A stretch of 64,000 nucleotides of DNA, taken from positions 63,565,032 through 63,629,031 of the forward strand of contig CM067322.1 in NCBI GenBank assembly GCA_034231615.1, given 5' to 3'. The notes under the pieces were generated by a model. It saw nothing but the letters and a program-made list of their open reading frames with translations. It did not search any database and was not told the origin of the DNA. Shown one piece after another: positions 24,107-61,245 of this stretch. Source of the stretch: Meghimatium bilineatum. Lineage: Eukaryota; Mollusca; Gastropoda; Stylommatophora; Philomycidae. How positions within the stretch are numbered: position 1 is the stretch's first letter; the number at the start of each line of letters is the position of its first letter. The position numbers and the translations under genes are program-made.

Positions 24107-24876
24107 CTTTATCAGATGGTAGCGCTAAACCTAGCTTTAAAAAATATATCTTAGTCATCTCTTATGACATGCATACCAGGTAACAATGTTGCAGTTCTTT
24201 GCTCCTCTCTCGGAGCCGACATCCCTTTGGTAAACTCTCTTCATAATAACTAAGATCGTGTCGATCCTTTCTTCGTCAGGAATATATTTATGTTATATAG
24301 ATCAGTTGGTTATCAACCTGGTTTTAACTTTGTCCCTTTTTTGTCAAAATAGTTTCCGTCGGTCCCGGAATCTGAGATATAACTTTTTAACTATTTTCTT
24401 TGTTTATTATTATTATTATTTATAAAAAAATTTATCGCCCGAGTAAATTAAGATATTTACCTTTCGGTACCCTTAACTAAGCATATCCAAGGCCCAAAAA
24501 TGTTCTTTGTTTTTTTCGTGATGTACCAGCAAAACGCTGTAAGTCATCACGAATGGAAAATGCATCACATGGTTCCAGGCCGAGAGCACTGATCTAGTAC
24601 TGACATGCGAGAAAGTACAGTGTTATCTAACCAATAAGGTATGCAATCTGCCTCTTAGTATCGCATGCTTGGCTGCTTATATGAGAGCAAAGACCATGAG
24701 TAATGCAGAGGTCAATGGAGTGATTCATTTTTTCAAAATTTATATTGGAATTTACCATTTAAGGTAGCTGGCAATTCTGAGGTCATCCTCGAGTGCCCAT
24801 TCGACATAGAATATTGGCTGCAAGGGACTACCCGTCAACCTCGGTCTCGTCTTGGTTGTGCACAATGCCAGTGTGT

Positions 24877-24978
24877 ATTTTGTCTTGTCTCACTACGCTT
24901 ACTTCCAACATGTATCTCTGCCCGCATATTTTGTCTTGTCTCACTACGCTTACTTCCAACATGTATCTCTGCTCGCAT
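24877..24978. repeat. 51-bp tandem duplication
   Basis: Two adjacent copies of attttgtcttgtctcactac... differing at one base near the end. The surrounding 24115-24876 shows nothing recognisable. Confidence 0.9.
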
Positions 24979-25079
24979 ATTTAATTCGCGTTTAATGTTC
25001 TTCTTCCTTTTCTTTTTCGTCTTTTTCTGCGTTTATTCTTTTAATTCTGAAAATAAGCAAAATGTATTTATTTTGTGAA

Positions 25080-26215
25080 AGCAAAACTGTACTTCAGCGG
25101 GTACCATCACACTGTGGTGTCTTGGGTGATGAATCTGTGGATGAACTAGCCAAAAACGATGAAGAATGTGTGCAAGAAGACAATAAAGTCTCATATCAAG
25201 AAAATAACTGAGCTATTCCCAACATCAGATGTGTTGTTCGTCCTTCACAAGTAATGATGACCATTTGTTACATCCACTTTTGAAAATTCAATTTTAGTTA
25301 TGTCCTTGATTATGAGTTCGTAGATGGCTAATGAGCCCTATTCGAGCTGTAAATGTCCTTGGACAGTTTGGACATGGAATAACGACTGTAGACGTATCTT
25401 GGTCTATCCGTGACTTTCTAGCTGCTCTCCGCTGTTGAGCTGCTGCATTTCTCTTCTTTTCACAAGATGATGCGCTCTTGTTTATTTTAGAACGCCATGT
25501 AGATCTATTTTGTGCATGTTCTTCCAATGTATCGTGGTCTATTTCAAAGGTTGAAATAAGTCCTTTAACGAGTCCTTGTAGCGCTTACTTTGGCCTCCTT
25601 GAGATCGTATACCCTTCTCTAGCTCACCATAGATAAGTATCTTTGGCAGACGATGATCTGGCATGCGCACCAAATGACCTGCCCAACGAATCTGTCTCTG
25701 CATCAGGATCGTGTCAATGCTTGGGATACCAGCTCTATCAAGGACAGTGGTATCTGGAATCTTGTCTTGCCATCTGATGTTCATAACTTTTCTGAGACAA
25801 TTTGTATGAAAATGATTGAGTTTTTTCACATGACGTCTATACACAGTCCATGTTTCACTAGCGTATAGCAGCACTGGAAGTACCACTGCTCTTATGTTTA
25901 CATCAGATGTAAACATAACATGACAAAACACATACCGTTACTTATATCGGCAGGAAATGTCACAGTATCTTACATAAGAACAGTACGCTGCAGATTAAAT
26001 AAAAGAAATTCACATATATCTACTGTCTGCTGCACCACTGTGCACTGTGGAAAAGATGAACAAAACTTGGAGCATATTCTGTAGAACAGTCTCCAGTACG
26101 AACAATTGAGAGAGACAAATAAACCCAACGGCTCAAGTCAACAAGCAAAGATATATGGAAGAATATAAGAGCTTCAGACAGTGGTAGGATTTATCCACAA
26201 GTATTCTTTGACGGT
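25080..26215 (+). mobile_element. RNase H LINE (family A) split by a nested LINE
   Basis: 25080-25240 reads VPSHCGVLGDESVDELAKN (RNase H). 25960-26215 reads TVRCRLNKRNSH, then KDEQNLEHIL (zinc-knuckle region). The two belong together but are separated by the minus-strand LINE at 25250-25935. Confidence 0.7.
25250..25935 (-). mobile_element. LINE ORF2 C-terminus ending in a C2H2 finger
   Basis: Minus strand: VLPVLLYASETWTVYRRHVK, LNHFHTNCLRKVMNIRWQDK, GIPSIDTILMQRQIRWAGHL, VRMPDHRLPKILIYGELEKG. After a frameshift near 25535 it continues HAQNRSTWRSKI and ends CPNCPRTFTARIGLISHLRT-H, a C2H2 finger typical of one LINE lineage. The 5' junction carries a 25-bp palindrome. Confidence 0.85.
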
Positions 26216-26255
26216 GTAGACACCAAGTAGCGAATCAAAGAATGGAAGAAAGCAC

Positions 26256-26339
26256 AATGTATTCCAGAAAACAGTGTATTTTTTATCATGGTGAACAGCT
26301 TTGCTGCGATATCTGCGCTTTTCGGCATGAAATTCGACT
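26256..26339 (-). mobile_element. SINE family 1 fragment
   Basis: Shows tttgctgcgatatctgcgct and ttcggcatgaaattcgac, matching the minus reading of the 40.9-kb copy. Confidence 0.6.
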
Positions 26340-26344
26340 AAAGA

Positions 26345-27217
26345 TTGACCTGATCTTTAACACAGATCTTAACACAGATAGACTAGTTCTTACTGAGTCC
26401 TCCTCCTGCTTGTATCAATTCAGTAACCAATTCGTCGCACACTGATGACTTGCAAGGTTTTAAGCTTTTAATTGCTCACCCAACTTTTTGTATGATGGGT
26501 TCTGTTTCAAGTTGTGTAGGCTATCTATTTGTCTTGCTGTGTTTTACTCGGCTTACATTTCCCTACAGCATTTTGTCCACCAGTTGAGAATGTCATTATT
26601 TTCTGTTAGTGTGTTTCCCAACTTGTCTACAATTGCTTGTGTGGCTGCTTGAAATTATACTGTGTTTTTGTTTCTTTGAACATTGTTCTGGTTTTCTCCA
26701 CGTTCCCGTTCATGAAGTTGTTCAATTTCTTTACAATGGTTGTTGTTGTAGTTTGTATTGTTCTTTTTTAATCTTTCCTCAGATTACTTTTGTTTGTCTC
26801 TGTATTCTTTTTTTTTGGTCATATTTTAGTGATGTTAATGTGTTTTTCTGTTGTTGACCAGTTGTAGTGTTTCGACCAAGCCCATAGATATGGGAGGGGT
26901 TTGGGGTGTCAAACCCTCGCCTTAGAAAATATAACATTTTAGCACTATGAACTGAACCAAGTGGTCTATAAAAACCCCTACCTTGGAGATATTTCGCAAA
27001 AATGTCGTTCAACAGTAAAATTTAACCCTAAAACAGACAAACTGCCTTTTTTAAAGGTAATAACCCCTCATTACGGTAAACATATCTACGGCTCTGGCTT
27101 CGACTGTAATGTAATCTCTTTTTTCTGTAACTCTTTGGGGTATGTTAGCTTGCGCAGAAAATAATATTCAGTTTCTAATGGTATTCGTGAGTTCGCTTGG
27201 TGTCATCTCCTCTTGAA
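26345..27217. other. No recognised feature
   Basis: T-rich then mixed sequence. Nothing recognised before the duplicated LINE segment. Confidence 0.4.
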
Positions 27218-28075
27218 TGGTGATCATTGTATTGAACTTGCTTTTCACCAACGCCCTATTCTGTTGACATTGTTCTAGTGTCGTATCTGACAGGAATGAT
27301 GCAGTTCGTTAACATCATGAGTCTAATCTTTTCATCTACTACTCGCGGTCAGAGTTCGTGGTCAGAATCACAATCTGCTCCAGGATGTCTTACAGGACAC
27401 TATAATGAATCTTCGTAACTGTGGTGTATAGTAATGAAGTCTATTGATTTCTTGTCTTGCAATCTAGTTATGTCCAAGTGTATATACGTTTGGGCTGTTG
27501 TTTGAACAGGGTGTTGGCAATTACTAAATCACTTTCTAGGCAAAATGTTTGCAGTCTTTCTCCTATGTCATTCTGCTGCTTTAATCTAAATGGGCATTTG
27601 ACTAAATTCTTCAGGTCTTTTTTCCCTACCAACTTTTCTATTCAAGTCACCTATTATTAGTTTGATGCCGTGTTTATGTCTGATCTATTGTTGTTTTACC
27701 ATGTATGTCTTATCCTGCCATTTATCATGTGAAAAGCTTCAAGCGTGTGCTTTTTCAGCTAGGGATGTTGGAGCATAGATTTGGACTATTGTGATGTTGC
27801 ATGTTTTCCACTTCAGTCTAATACGTATAATTCGGTAATTTATTGGTTGTATCTTAGGATGGATATTTCTGTCTCTTTGGTCAAAATGAAGCCTACTCTG
27901 CATTGTCCCCTCCTTTCTCTTCCTGATAACAATTACAGTTGTTCCTGGTGTTGTTGAATAGTGTCTGTGTGTTTTCATCTGTGCTCTGATATTCCCATAA
28001 CGTCTACTGTAGTTTTTTTTGTTCATCTCTCCCTGTACCGTTTGAAGTTTACCTTGATACCTGGTTGACACATTC
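27218..28075 (-). mobile_element. LINE AP-endonuclease domain
   Basis: The minus frame shows IRIRLKWKTCNITIVQIYAP (endonuclease strand ending in the VYAPTS-like motif) and, farther on, the GDLNRK segment. 3' truncated at 27218 at the same base as the copy at 21721. Confidence 0.78.
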
Positions 28076-28518
28076 TATGTGCCTATTCGTAGTCTGTTTC
28101 TCTTCTTTAGATCGTTGTCAGTGTTTTATTTTATCATTCTGAAATATTTTAATTTAGCCCAAATTCCCCACAGAAGAGAAGACTGGAATGACTTTATTTT
28201 TTGTTTTTCAAAACCCATGCTGGCAGGGTTAAAAGATGGACATGTGGAGGCTAAATGTCATTGATAAATGTGGTGAGACAGTGGGCATTTCTATAAAGTT
28301 GCTGTATCATTTTCTTCTGCGCTATTTTGGTTTTATAGAATCTGAAAATATTGATATGTACGTTGCGTGACATTAATAAGTACATGTCTTTGCAGTTAAT
28401 AGATGGATGTATCTGCTTGCGCTGTTTCAATATTTCTGTTAATATTTATATTATATTTCTATTTAGACTCTTTTCCCGCCAGTGTTTTGCCTGAGCCAGA
28501 AATGAGAGCAAAGATTAG

Positions 28519-28800
28519 CAACATTGTTTACCTTCCAAGCATTTTGTAGTAGGTGACTAACGAGATTAGGATGTGGAGCTGCTGTCCCATCCCGTATTGG
28601 GCCAAAGTGACACAGAAGCTATGCTGAAGTCAGATGTGTTAGTCCGAAAGGCCTAATCAAGAATCAAGTTCTGAGAACGGAATACACTGTGTCTTTTTAC
28701 TGTAGATAAAGGTTTACTGTAGATATCCATTTAAGTTGTAAACAATGCCACAACGCATTCCATTTTCATGACTTGATTCTTGATTAGGAACCAGCATCAT
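28519..28800 (+). mobile_element. SINE family 1 5' half joined to an inverted-repeat hairpin
   Basis: 28519-28651 matches the first half of the family (ttaccttccaagca, gctgctgtcccatccc, gctgaagtcagatgtgttag). A perfect 18-bp inverted repeat then follows (cctaatcaagaatcaagt at 28652-28669, complement at 28771-28788). Its arms continue into opposed SINE 3'-half sequence. Confidence 0.65.
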
Positions 28801-28984
28801 TGCCGAAGGATCATTCCCATAAATGCTCTGCTTGTCATTCCGTTAGTAATCTAAGCATATATAAGCTCAGTGTCTCATTTAGTTGTTGGTTCTTCTGGTC
28901 TTTCCGGTGATGATGATGCACTTTCTCCCCTCTCCCCTGCTCAGTCCTATTTCTGTCATTGTTTAAATATGTATATTGTATTTT

Positions 28985-29510
28985 TCAACATCCTTGTGTA
29001 GTGTATCCATGATAGCTCTAATTAATTTAGCGGTCTCTTCTGATTACTTTGCTATTCACTATATCTTTACCCGCCATTGTGTCAGTTCTCTTGTTGCTGC
29101 TTTTCCCGCATGATCAGGACAGTAGATCCATGTGATGCTCCGGGCGTTATTTAGAAGAGTGTCACATTCTTTCTATCATTTATTTTCTTATCTTGGGCAG
29201 CACACTCTTGGACTCAGATCGACTTAATGTTAATGGTGGTTGCGTCGTCTGCCAAGTCAGAGTCGCTTTTACTGCCTCAATCTCCATTCTCATGCTTGAT
29301 ATTGTGGTGAGATAGGCAGAAGATCTTTCCACCACTCTCTTGCCATTTTGTTAGGTGATGAAACACTATTCTCATCTGTTTGTTTCTCTTGCTATCGGGC
29401 TATCTGTGTCGACAATTATGGGGGCTATGTTATTGTGTAATATGGGGTCCACAATGATAATTGTAACATTTATTACCTCAACTGCAGTCTTATGAATACT
29501 CACACAGCAC
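28985..29510 (-). mobile_element. RNase H domain fragment (family C)
   Basis: Minus-strand pieces ADDATTINIKS, then ITWIYCPDHAG, then EETAKLIRAIMDT match the plus copy at 46900-47190 (ITWIYCPGHA, IRRDRIGLIRAV). Stops present. Confidence 0.6.
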
Positions 29511-30184
29511 ATGGTGATATTTCGAAGTCAAGATCCTAGTGTATTTATTATTGCATGTTGAATGTCCTTAAATTGCTGGAAAAGTTGCGAATGTCTTCTC
29601 TAATGAGACATTAGGAGTTCCAATTTTCAGCTAACGCTTGTTTGTATATCTTCTTCTCGGTTACAATTTGACATATCTACACAGCAAGTCCAGTTATCTT
29701 AATAAATGCTGCGTATTTAAACGCTCCTCCGTGCTCCCATATAGCGTTATGTGGATATCTATCTCTTTGGGCTAGTGTTCTTCCCAGGCAGAGATAAACA
29801 GACAGACTAATCTGTATTGTTTATTATTAACATTGGCGTGTAATGCGCCAGTTATACTCTTGCAACACCCCCATTTGATCACTGGTGCATGAGCCATCCG
29901 TTGGACACCTAGGTCAATGAGCGAAATGGGACAGTAATCAAACGACAACACAAACATAATTATATTTAAATATCTTATATATAGACTTCATAAACACACA
30001 TACACCACTTTTTTCAAATCGCCAATGATGGTCGGCAATGATTTGTTCGCGCTTGAGTAAAAACAAAATAAATCCCGGAGATATAAGTTGACTGTAGACA
30101 GCTACCTGTAGTAACATGATGGCAGCTGTGTTATTTGAGCTACAAATATCGCCTTGAGATCGGGCCTGCTTAAATCAAACCTCT
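29511..30184. other. No recognised feature
   Basis: AT-rich sequence upstream of the RhoU-like gene. 30241-31024 is its likely 5' flank and 5' UTR. Confidence 0.4.
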
Positions 30185-30240
30185 CCTGCATGACTCATCC
30201 GAATGTGCGAAACAACAGCCAATCAAATGCCGCCGTCTGC
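30185..30240 (+). promoter_or_regulatory. Candidate RhoU-like promoter elements
   Basis: About 0.8 kb upstream of the ATG there is an AP-1-type TGACTCA (30191-30197), a CCAAT box (30219-30223) and a short CpG-containing patch (GCCGCCG) directly after it. The transcription start is not visible and a non-coding 5' exon cannot be excluded. This is inference from motif clustering only. Confidence 0.25.
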
Positions 30241-31024
30241 AACTTCATTCCGTGTGTGTAGTACATTGAGGTTAGTCGTCAGGAGTTATATCTTGTGACT
30301 AGTCGATTTGTGAAATCCATTTTTTAAATATTTATATTTGTGTACGCTTTCCACAATATGGACTGGTAATTAGTAATTTAATATTAGAAAAAATTTTCTC
30401 ATCGCGTACTGCTATTTACTCTCAGTAAGGTGCTTGGCATATGTTTATAGTTTTAATTATTAGGCCTAGCAAGGTCGGCAATTCACTTGTGTAAGCGATA
30501 AATTCGGTACTAATCCAATCTGTATCAGTAAATTCTGAGTAAATGATTTACTAAATCGCATCACCTCCGTGAAATTATAATTTATCAATGTTATTTACTA
30601 TATGACCTGGAAGAATACAATTCAACAGCCGGGTCCATTTCATCGACATGTATTCAAATTATTGTGATAAGTCTTGTACAACCCGCTCGTGTATCTGAAT
30701 CTTAAATTACTCCATGAAAAATAGAATCGCAAATTTAAATTAGTCTTACAATTTGATTTGGCTTAGGAGGCCTAATTGAAAGTTTACGATCAATTGGCAT
30801 AACTAAACTGCTTGTCTTGTCAGCGAAATAGATAAAAATCATATGAAAATCACTGTTTTGGTAACACTTAGTATGCAATATTTTGGTTGACTTGCAGTGA
30901 GTCCAGGCCATACAGTCATACAACTTCAATCTGGTGTACTCATCTAAACAGTAGATTATCTCCATCTTCGTTTGACCTTCACCTTTCATGTGTCACAATT
31001 TTTCACTCGAGGTGTTGATCTAAA

Positions 31025-55359
<24,335 letters not shown>

Positions 55360-56999
55360 TGATCTGATGATAAAAACTTAAAGAATGCATATTCTTTACT
55401 GCTCAGATTTGATATCCTATATCGTGTCTTCGTTTCAACGGCCTTCACTTGTGATGTGAATATTATAACTAGCAAATACTTATACCATCTTGGCAACACA
55501 GTTTTATTAAAGGAGACCAGCTTCCTAATGTCTGCACACGTGTTGATATAATTATTGCCACTAACTTGTTTTATTATTGTGCTGCGGAAGTTTTTTTGCT
55601 TAGAAATTGTAAATCAGGTGCAGAATGATAGCCGCTCAGATTGAGATATATTCTGTTATTACATAATAATTGTGTTCATTGCATCCGGTATTGTTTGCCT
55701 GACGTTTGACCTACACAACTCATTCGTATTTTGTGAACACACCCATAATAGTTGTTTTTTAAATAATACAGGATATAGTCATTTGAATGTGGCCACCATT
55801 CATAAAACTCGAGACACTTATTAGAGTGTCTCGTAAGGAATAGTTTCAGTTAAGTGATCTCCCTGGCATAATTGTTAAGCCATTTTTCTGGTCTCAAGAT
55901 GTCGCAGAAGCGATTCATGATCGTGATGTATTGTTTACAAGTGCATTCCCCCCCCCCCCCAAACCACTAGGGATTATCGCATGAAGTTACGTGCTGAGGG
56001 CGATACTCTCGGCAAGTGGCGTGCCCCCTTGCTGAGAGTAACGGGGTACATACGGTAAAATCTAGTACAATGAGGTGAATGTCAGGTTACAGTTTTTATT
56101 TATTGATAACAATACAAAAGAAGAGCTTTCACTGGGAATCAGCTGTATTTGCATGCACCTGTCATTGTTGTGCTTCAGTCGTTGTAGAAAAGGAAAAAAA
56201 CACATATCTGCACCAGACTTAATGAGAGCTGGCATGACTGTTTGAGGACAGGTTCACATGTCGATCCTACTACGTTCGTGCACGTTGCCTCAGACAAATA
56301 TTTCTTCACTGCGAATAAGCAACGAATGAAAATACGAGGCCATAACTCTGCCAATAGGAGTACAACCTTTACAGTGTTTTAATGCTGTGTTTAATGTCTG
56401 TATTGCAGGCTGTCCGTCTGTAGGTACTGCATTCAGAATCTGTTAACGTTAGGCCCCGGCGGTATTTACTCAATTTAAGTTTCTTTCACCAGCCACGTAG
56501 CCATTCAACTAATTCAAATCTTGTCTGGAAAAGTACCGGTCAAAAACTCGATTCATAACGTTCCTTACTCTATACCACCAGTGAAGGTGTGTATCTCTTC
56601 CCAAAGAGAAACATTCATAAAAGGGAGCTCTTTCACGTAGCGATATTTGTTGGTGAATATTGAAGTAAATTTGATTTTTATGATTTAATTATGGCTTTTG
56701 TACACACAGAAGGAGCAGTATTGATAAAGTGACTCTGATAAAGTTTTGTTAGCATCCACTCACTTGTATTTCCTTAACTGACATTTAGACGATAAAAACC
56801 TCAACAAGTACAAACACAGAGAGTTCTTGTGAAAACGGAATGCACATTGTAAATTGTAAAGGAACTTCCGAAATGAGGCAATTATGCATAAAGTAAAGAC
56901 GCAGGCATAGTCTGATATTTCACCCAGTAGGCTTATTTTCGTAATTGACACTGAAAATAATATTGTCTAAGTAAAGATGGCCCGGATCTAATGAGTACT
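55360..56999 (+). other. RhoU-like 3' UTR and flank
   Basis: Downstream sequence, possibly transcribed as 3' UTR. No other gene recognised. Confidence 0.4.
55506..55511 (+). terminator. Candidate ATTAAA poly(A) signal
   Basis: ATTAAA lies about 150 nt after the RhoU-like stop, followed within 40 nt by GT-rich sequence. Canonical AATAAA occurs only farther on (57424, 58088, 58431, 59119, 59854), so a long 3' UTR reaching 58-60 kb is an equally good possibility. Confidence 0.3.
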
Positions 57000-57185
57000 G
57001 TGATGGGGTGGTACAGGGCGCACCTTGAACGTCTAATATACATTCACCGATGCAGGTAATTGTGCACCCGGATCATTAAGATAGCAATGGCAACACTATT
57101 TCTATATTGCCTAGAAAATCATTACAGCCAAAATGCTGGCTTAATCGTTACGTCCTGAACAGGATATGATACTAATACCAATGTT
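57000..57185 (+). mobile_element. tRNA-derived SINE (family 2), second copy
   Basis: The head gatggggtggtacagggcgc is A-box-like. The body ccggatcattaagatagcaa, gcctagaaaatcattacagc and cctgaacaggatatgatac matches 47265-47375. Confidence 0.5.
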
Positions 57186-60100
57186 TTCCTATGATTACTG
57201 TTTGAAGTCCAGTTTACAATTAATGTTTTTTCATACATGTTAGCGCACATACAGGCCAAGTTGGCAAGATGAATGAAAAAGACAGAGGACTCACTTAATT
57301 GTACTCAAATTTCTCTCTCAACAACAAAGCAGTGCCCCACTTCTCTATAGAGTTCAGAGCAAAAGTTACACAACTTCTGCAAAGAATAATCCACAGATAC
57401 TTCCAAGGAAGATGCACTTGTAAAATAAAATTGTATGTTCCTGTATTGGAACCAAGACCTTACGAAATCAAAGTGTACAATTTAACCACAACACCATGAA
57501 GATGAAATATCCTAGACACGGTTTTGATATTTCTCTTGACAGCTTAAGATCTCATCACGTGGAACTCACCCCCTCCCAATAGTGTATATTCAATACTTTA
57601 CTTCACTGTCTATGGGATTCACTGTAGCTCATATATAGAACAAGATGTTTTATATTTTAATGAGATCTCATATATCATCACATTTTATCATTTAAGAAAA
57701 CATCTCGTTAGTTCCCAGAATAGGTTTATTGTGATAAATGACCTTCCTTTAGGATGATGAACGTCGCTACGCTGAACAATACTTTTGACCTGAGAAATAT
57801 ATTTACAGATAAATGCAAACCTGAATCTACACTGATAACTACTATTATGTGCGAAACTTCCTGAAAGATGTGGACATTGCAATTAACAAACACACTGTCA
57901 TTGTTAGTTGAATACTCTTGTTTTCATACTGTAAGCCAGAGGTTTTTAGTGTGAACCATATAGCTCCAATGAAACCACCTTGATTAGGGTTTTATTAAAG
58001 ACACACATAAGAATTTGGAGGAGGGGCTGTTCCATTTGGGACATGCGTAACAATGTGTCTTGAATGATATTTACTGAGACATATAGTAATAAATCCCTGT
58101 GAAAGTCTAAGGTTTCTGTGTGGACAGGTAGGAAAAATAGTCCTAAAAGGGCATCATTGGCGAAAAAAAAGGTGGTAACCACTTGTAAACTATACTGTGC
58201 TGATAATGCTAATCAAAGTGAGAACACAGTGTCATATAACAGAGGTGTTATGTATCAGTGCAAAATTGGATTTAAAAAAAACAAATATTACCTATATACA
58301 TGGGTCTAGTTATTTCTCAATGCATCATGTACAGCCAAGGTTTGGTCACATACTTTGAGATATGTCCATAATAGATAAGACATGATAAGAACTAACAATA
58401 TACATGACTCAAGTGATTTAAATTTCTTTAAATAAAATATAAATTGTTTGTGCATGAGTTTTAAGTTTTTGTCCCAAACAGTGGACTTAATCTGTGATTA
58501 CAATTTCCACAGTGGACCATGATTTATCAGTGATGTAATGATCACAAAACATATTTCTCTTTCATCTTGTTAAGTTGTACATATTGCTTGATACATTTTA
58601 GGATGATTTCACAACAAAAATTATAGAATTTTTAAAATTACAGTCTTCTTATTACAAAGTAGTTAATATTTTAATCACAGTCCAGTCTCTGGCTAATGAT
58701 TACCTGGGGTTTCATTACAAGGTATCTTAATTACAGACCGATCTCTGGATAAAGTTCAACTATTTTATAATTTGTATCTGCATGTATATCAGGTTGTGTA
58801 TTTTGTTGATGGCATGATCTGGAACTGAAACAGTTTGTTTAGAGATAAGTGTGTATGTTCTGGTGGAATGTTACTTGCAGACAGGGTTGCATTGTGTGAT
58901 GATTTTATTATAAACAAATATTACTAGGTCTTTCTTAAATGTTCATTGTTTTATTGTACAAACGTATTACATTGTGTATATGTCATCAAATCAAAATAAC
59001 TTAAGTCTCTACTTACTAAAAACATAGTATTGTGTCTAATAACACACTAAGCTTCTTTATGTTTTTGCAGTGTCTTTACAGGAGAAATATACATTATTTT
59101 ACTAGACAAAAAAGTTTAAATAAAATGAATTCTGATAACTAGTGCCAATTGTAAATAGAATGGGTAAATATTGTTTGTGCACCATTGGGGGGGGGGGGTG
59201 TTTATCAAAATTTGTCATCGATAATACTTAATACATTAATTAAATTGTTTAAATTTTAAAATTAACAATTAATATGTGAAACAAATCATGTAGTTTTATT
59301 TTGTTTAAATTCTTCTAGCTAAAAATTCATTTTATTGGGAGGGGGGAGGAGGTGGAGCTCATGTTTTACATACTCAAACAAGGGAATGGATGTAAATTGT
59401 TGGCATAATTTATGGAGAGCTGCTCAGTGTTAAATTACATGTTTGCCCTAATCCACATCTCCATTGTGATGGCATTCTGTATAATTTTATTTGGTTAGGT
59501 GTCTGAGATATACACTGTTTTTTCTTTATAATACTTTTTATACATTTTCCCTTTTGGCATTTCTTTCTATGAATATTTATTAAATATTTTCTTATTGATT
59601 CATTTGAACAGATATAAAATGTAATTATTTTGTAAGTACGGTACAAATTGTGTGCCATTTTATATTCTACTGATAATGCAATTTTTGGCCAGAGCTGGTG
59701 TTAATTTATTAGTTGTGAAAGATAAAACATCAGTCCATGGTGGAGATACACGATTAAGAATAGGACATAACCTCAGAAAGTATACTGACAACATAATTGG
59801 ACTGGTTTGTATAGGAAAAGAATTTCAAAGCTGATGAGCACCTTGTGAAGAACAATAAAAGATACCAGAGCAATTTGGACATCATGTAGATAAGACAGTG
59901 TAGATAAGATAATTGGATAAGACAGTGTGGAACAGAGCAACAGTTTCAACCCTATGTCGCACAAGGAAACGAAATGAAAGAAATCCCTACATTCAGTTAT
60001 TCAAGTACCATAATCACTGTAGTTTTAGTTTTCATTGCCAAATGTCACTAAAATGTCACCAGTGATCAACATGAGGCCATCATGATTCACATCTTAATTT

Positions 60101-60798
60101 TACAGAATATCTTGTTGCCACATGTTGTTTTTACAATACCTAGACTCCCTATGCAGGCTGAAGAGTAATTTCAGCTCTAGGTGGCAATAGAACTACACCT
60201 TTCTCAAACTAAAGTCCTGCAGACTAGCTGCCTGATTTTGATTAATTTGACTACAGAACCAGTAAAAGAGTTGCTATACACTGAGTAGACTGAGGAAAAC
60301 ATAATGGCCCATAGAAACACCATTGGAAACAAATTATAGACTTATTATGAACTACAAAGAAAGGAATTTTTGCAGCAGATATAGACACATTTCAAGCAAG
60401 AACAGAACGCAGATAGAACTGGCATGATCTGACAACTCTCTGGTGATGACTTTTCTACTGCAATTAGTGTTTAATTAATATTGATCATAACTTATAAGTA
60501 AATACCTCTGAGAATACTGTAAACACTCTAGCTATTCTCAACTTACACAACCACTCAATATGTCAACTAACATTTTTCACTGAATGTTATCTGTGTTACC
60601 ATTACATTGTTCTATGTTTTTAAATTAATTGATAGAAAAATTAATTATACACAAAATGTTTTATAAATTATACACTATTTAAGATTGTTTAGATTTGTAT
60701 CTGTAACATTCTCATGTAGTTGTTTCCTTGTTGTTAGTAGTATAAGGTACATCAGCTATCCACCACGTCTGGTCCCTTGTATCCACAAGAACATGATT
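57186..60798. other. No recognised feature
   Basis: AT-rich DNA with several AATAAA hexamers. It may include the distal 3' UTR of the RhoU-like gene. Confidence 0.4.
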
Positions 60799-60806
60799 AT
60801 GTAGTA

Positions 60807-61071
60807 TGAAAGTACTCAACGTTTTTTGGGCTGTGGCCTCCTTTTTTGGACTACATTGTTACCACCCCCCACCCCAAGTGTCTAAAAGAAGGCCATTTAA
60901 TTTCTTTGTAAGTCACTGGGACTTTATAACCTTTATTGTCATAAATCTTGTTGTTTATCATCAACTCCTAATTGTAAATTAGATATCGCCAACAACATCG
61001 TTCAAATGGCTACCTTCCTGTGGGCCCCCTTATTGCCTAATTTTTCTTCATGCCCATGTTGAGAACCACTG
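60807..61071. mobile_element. hAT-type MITE 1 (265 bp)
   Basis: The left end gtactcaacgttttttgggc and right end gttgagaaccactg form a decayed cagtggttctcaac-type TIR. The 8-bp flanks atgtagta and ctctagta agree at six positions. Confidence 0.65.
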
Positions 61072-61079
61072 CTCTAGTA

Positions 61080-61245
61080 TAGTGGTTCTTAATCGTAGGT
61101 CCAGGCCCAGGTGAGATGTCAACGTTGCAACAAGAGCTTCTCCTTGGTTTGTTAAGTTATTTATGAGCATATAGAATTTGTTTTGACAGGGTCCCAGGGC
61201 TTAGAAAAACAATTGTTACCAAGGCCTCAAAAAGGTTAAGCACTG
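61080..61245. mobile_element. hAT-type MITE 2 (166 bp), adjacent to MITE 1
   Basis: The left end tagtggttcttaatc and right end ggttaagcactg are complementary ends. Flanks ctctagta (61072-61079) and ctccatta (61246-61253) agree at six of eight. It starts on the base after MITE 1's right-hand target duplication. Confidence 0.65.
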
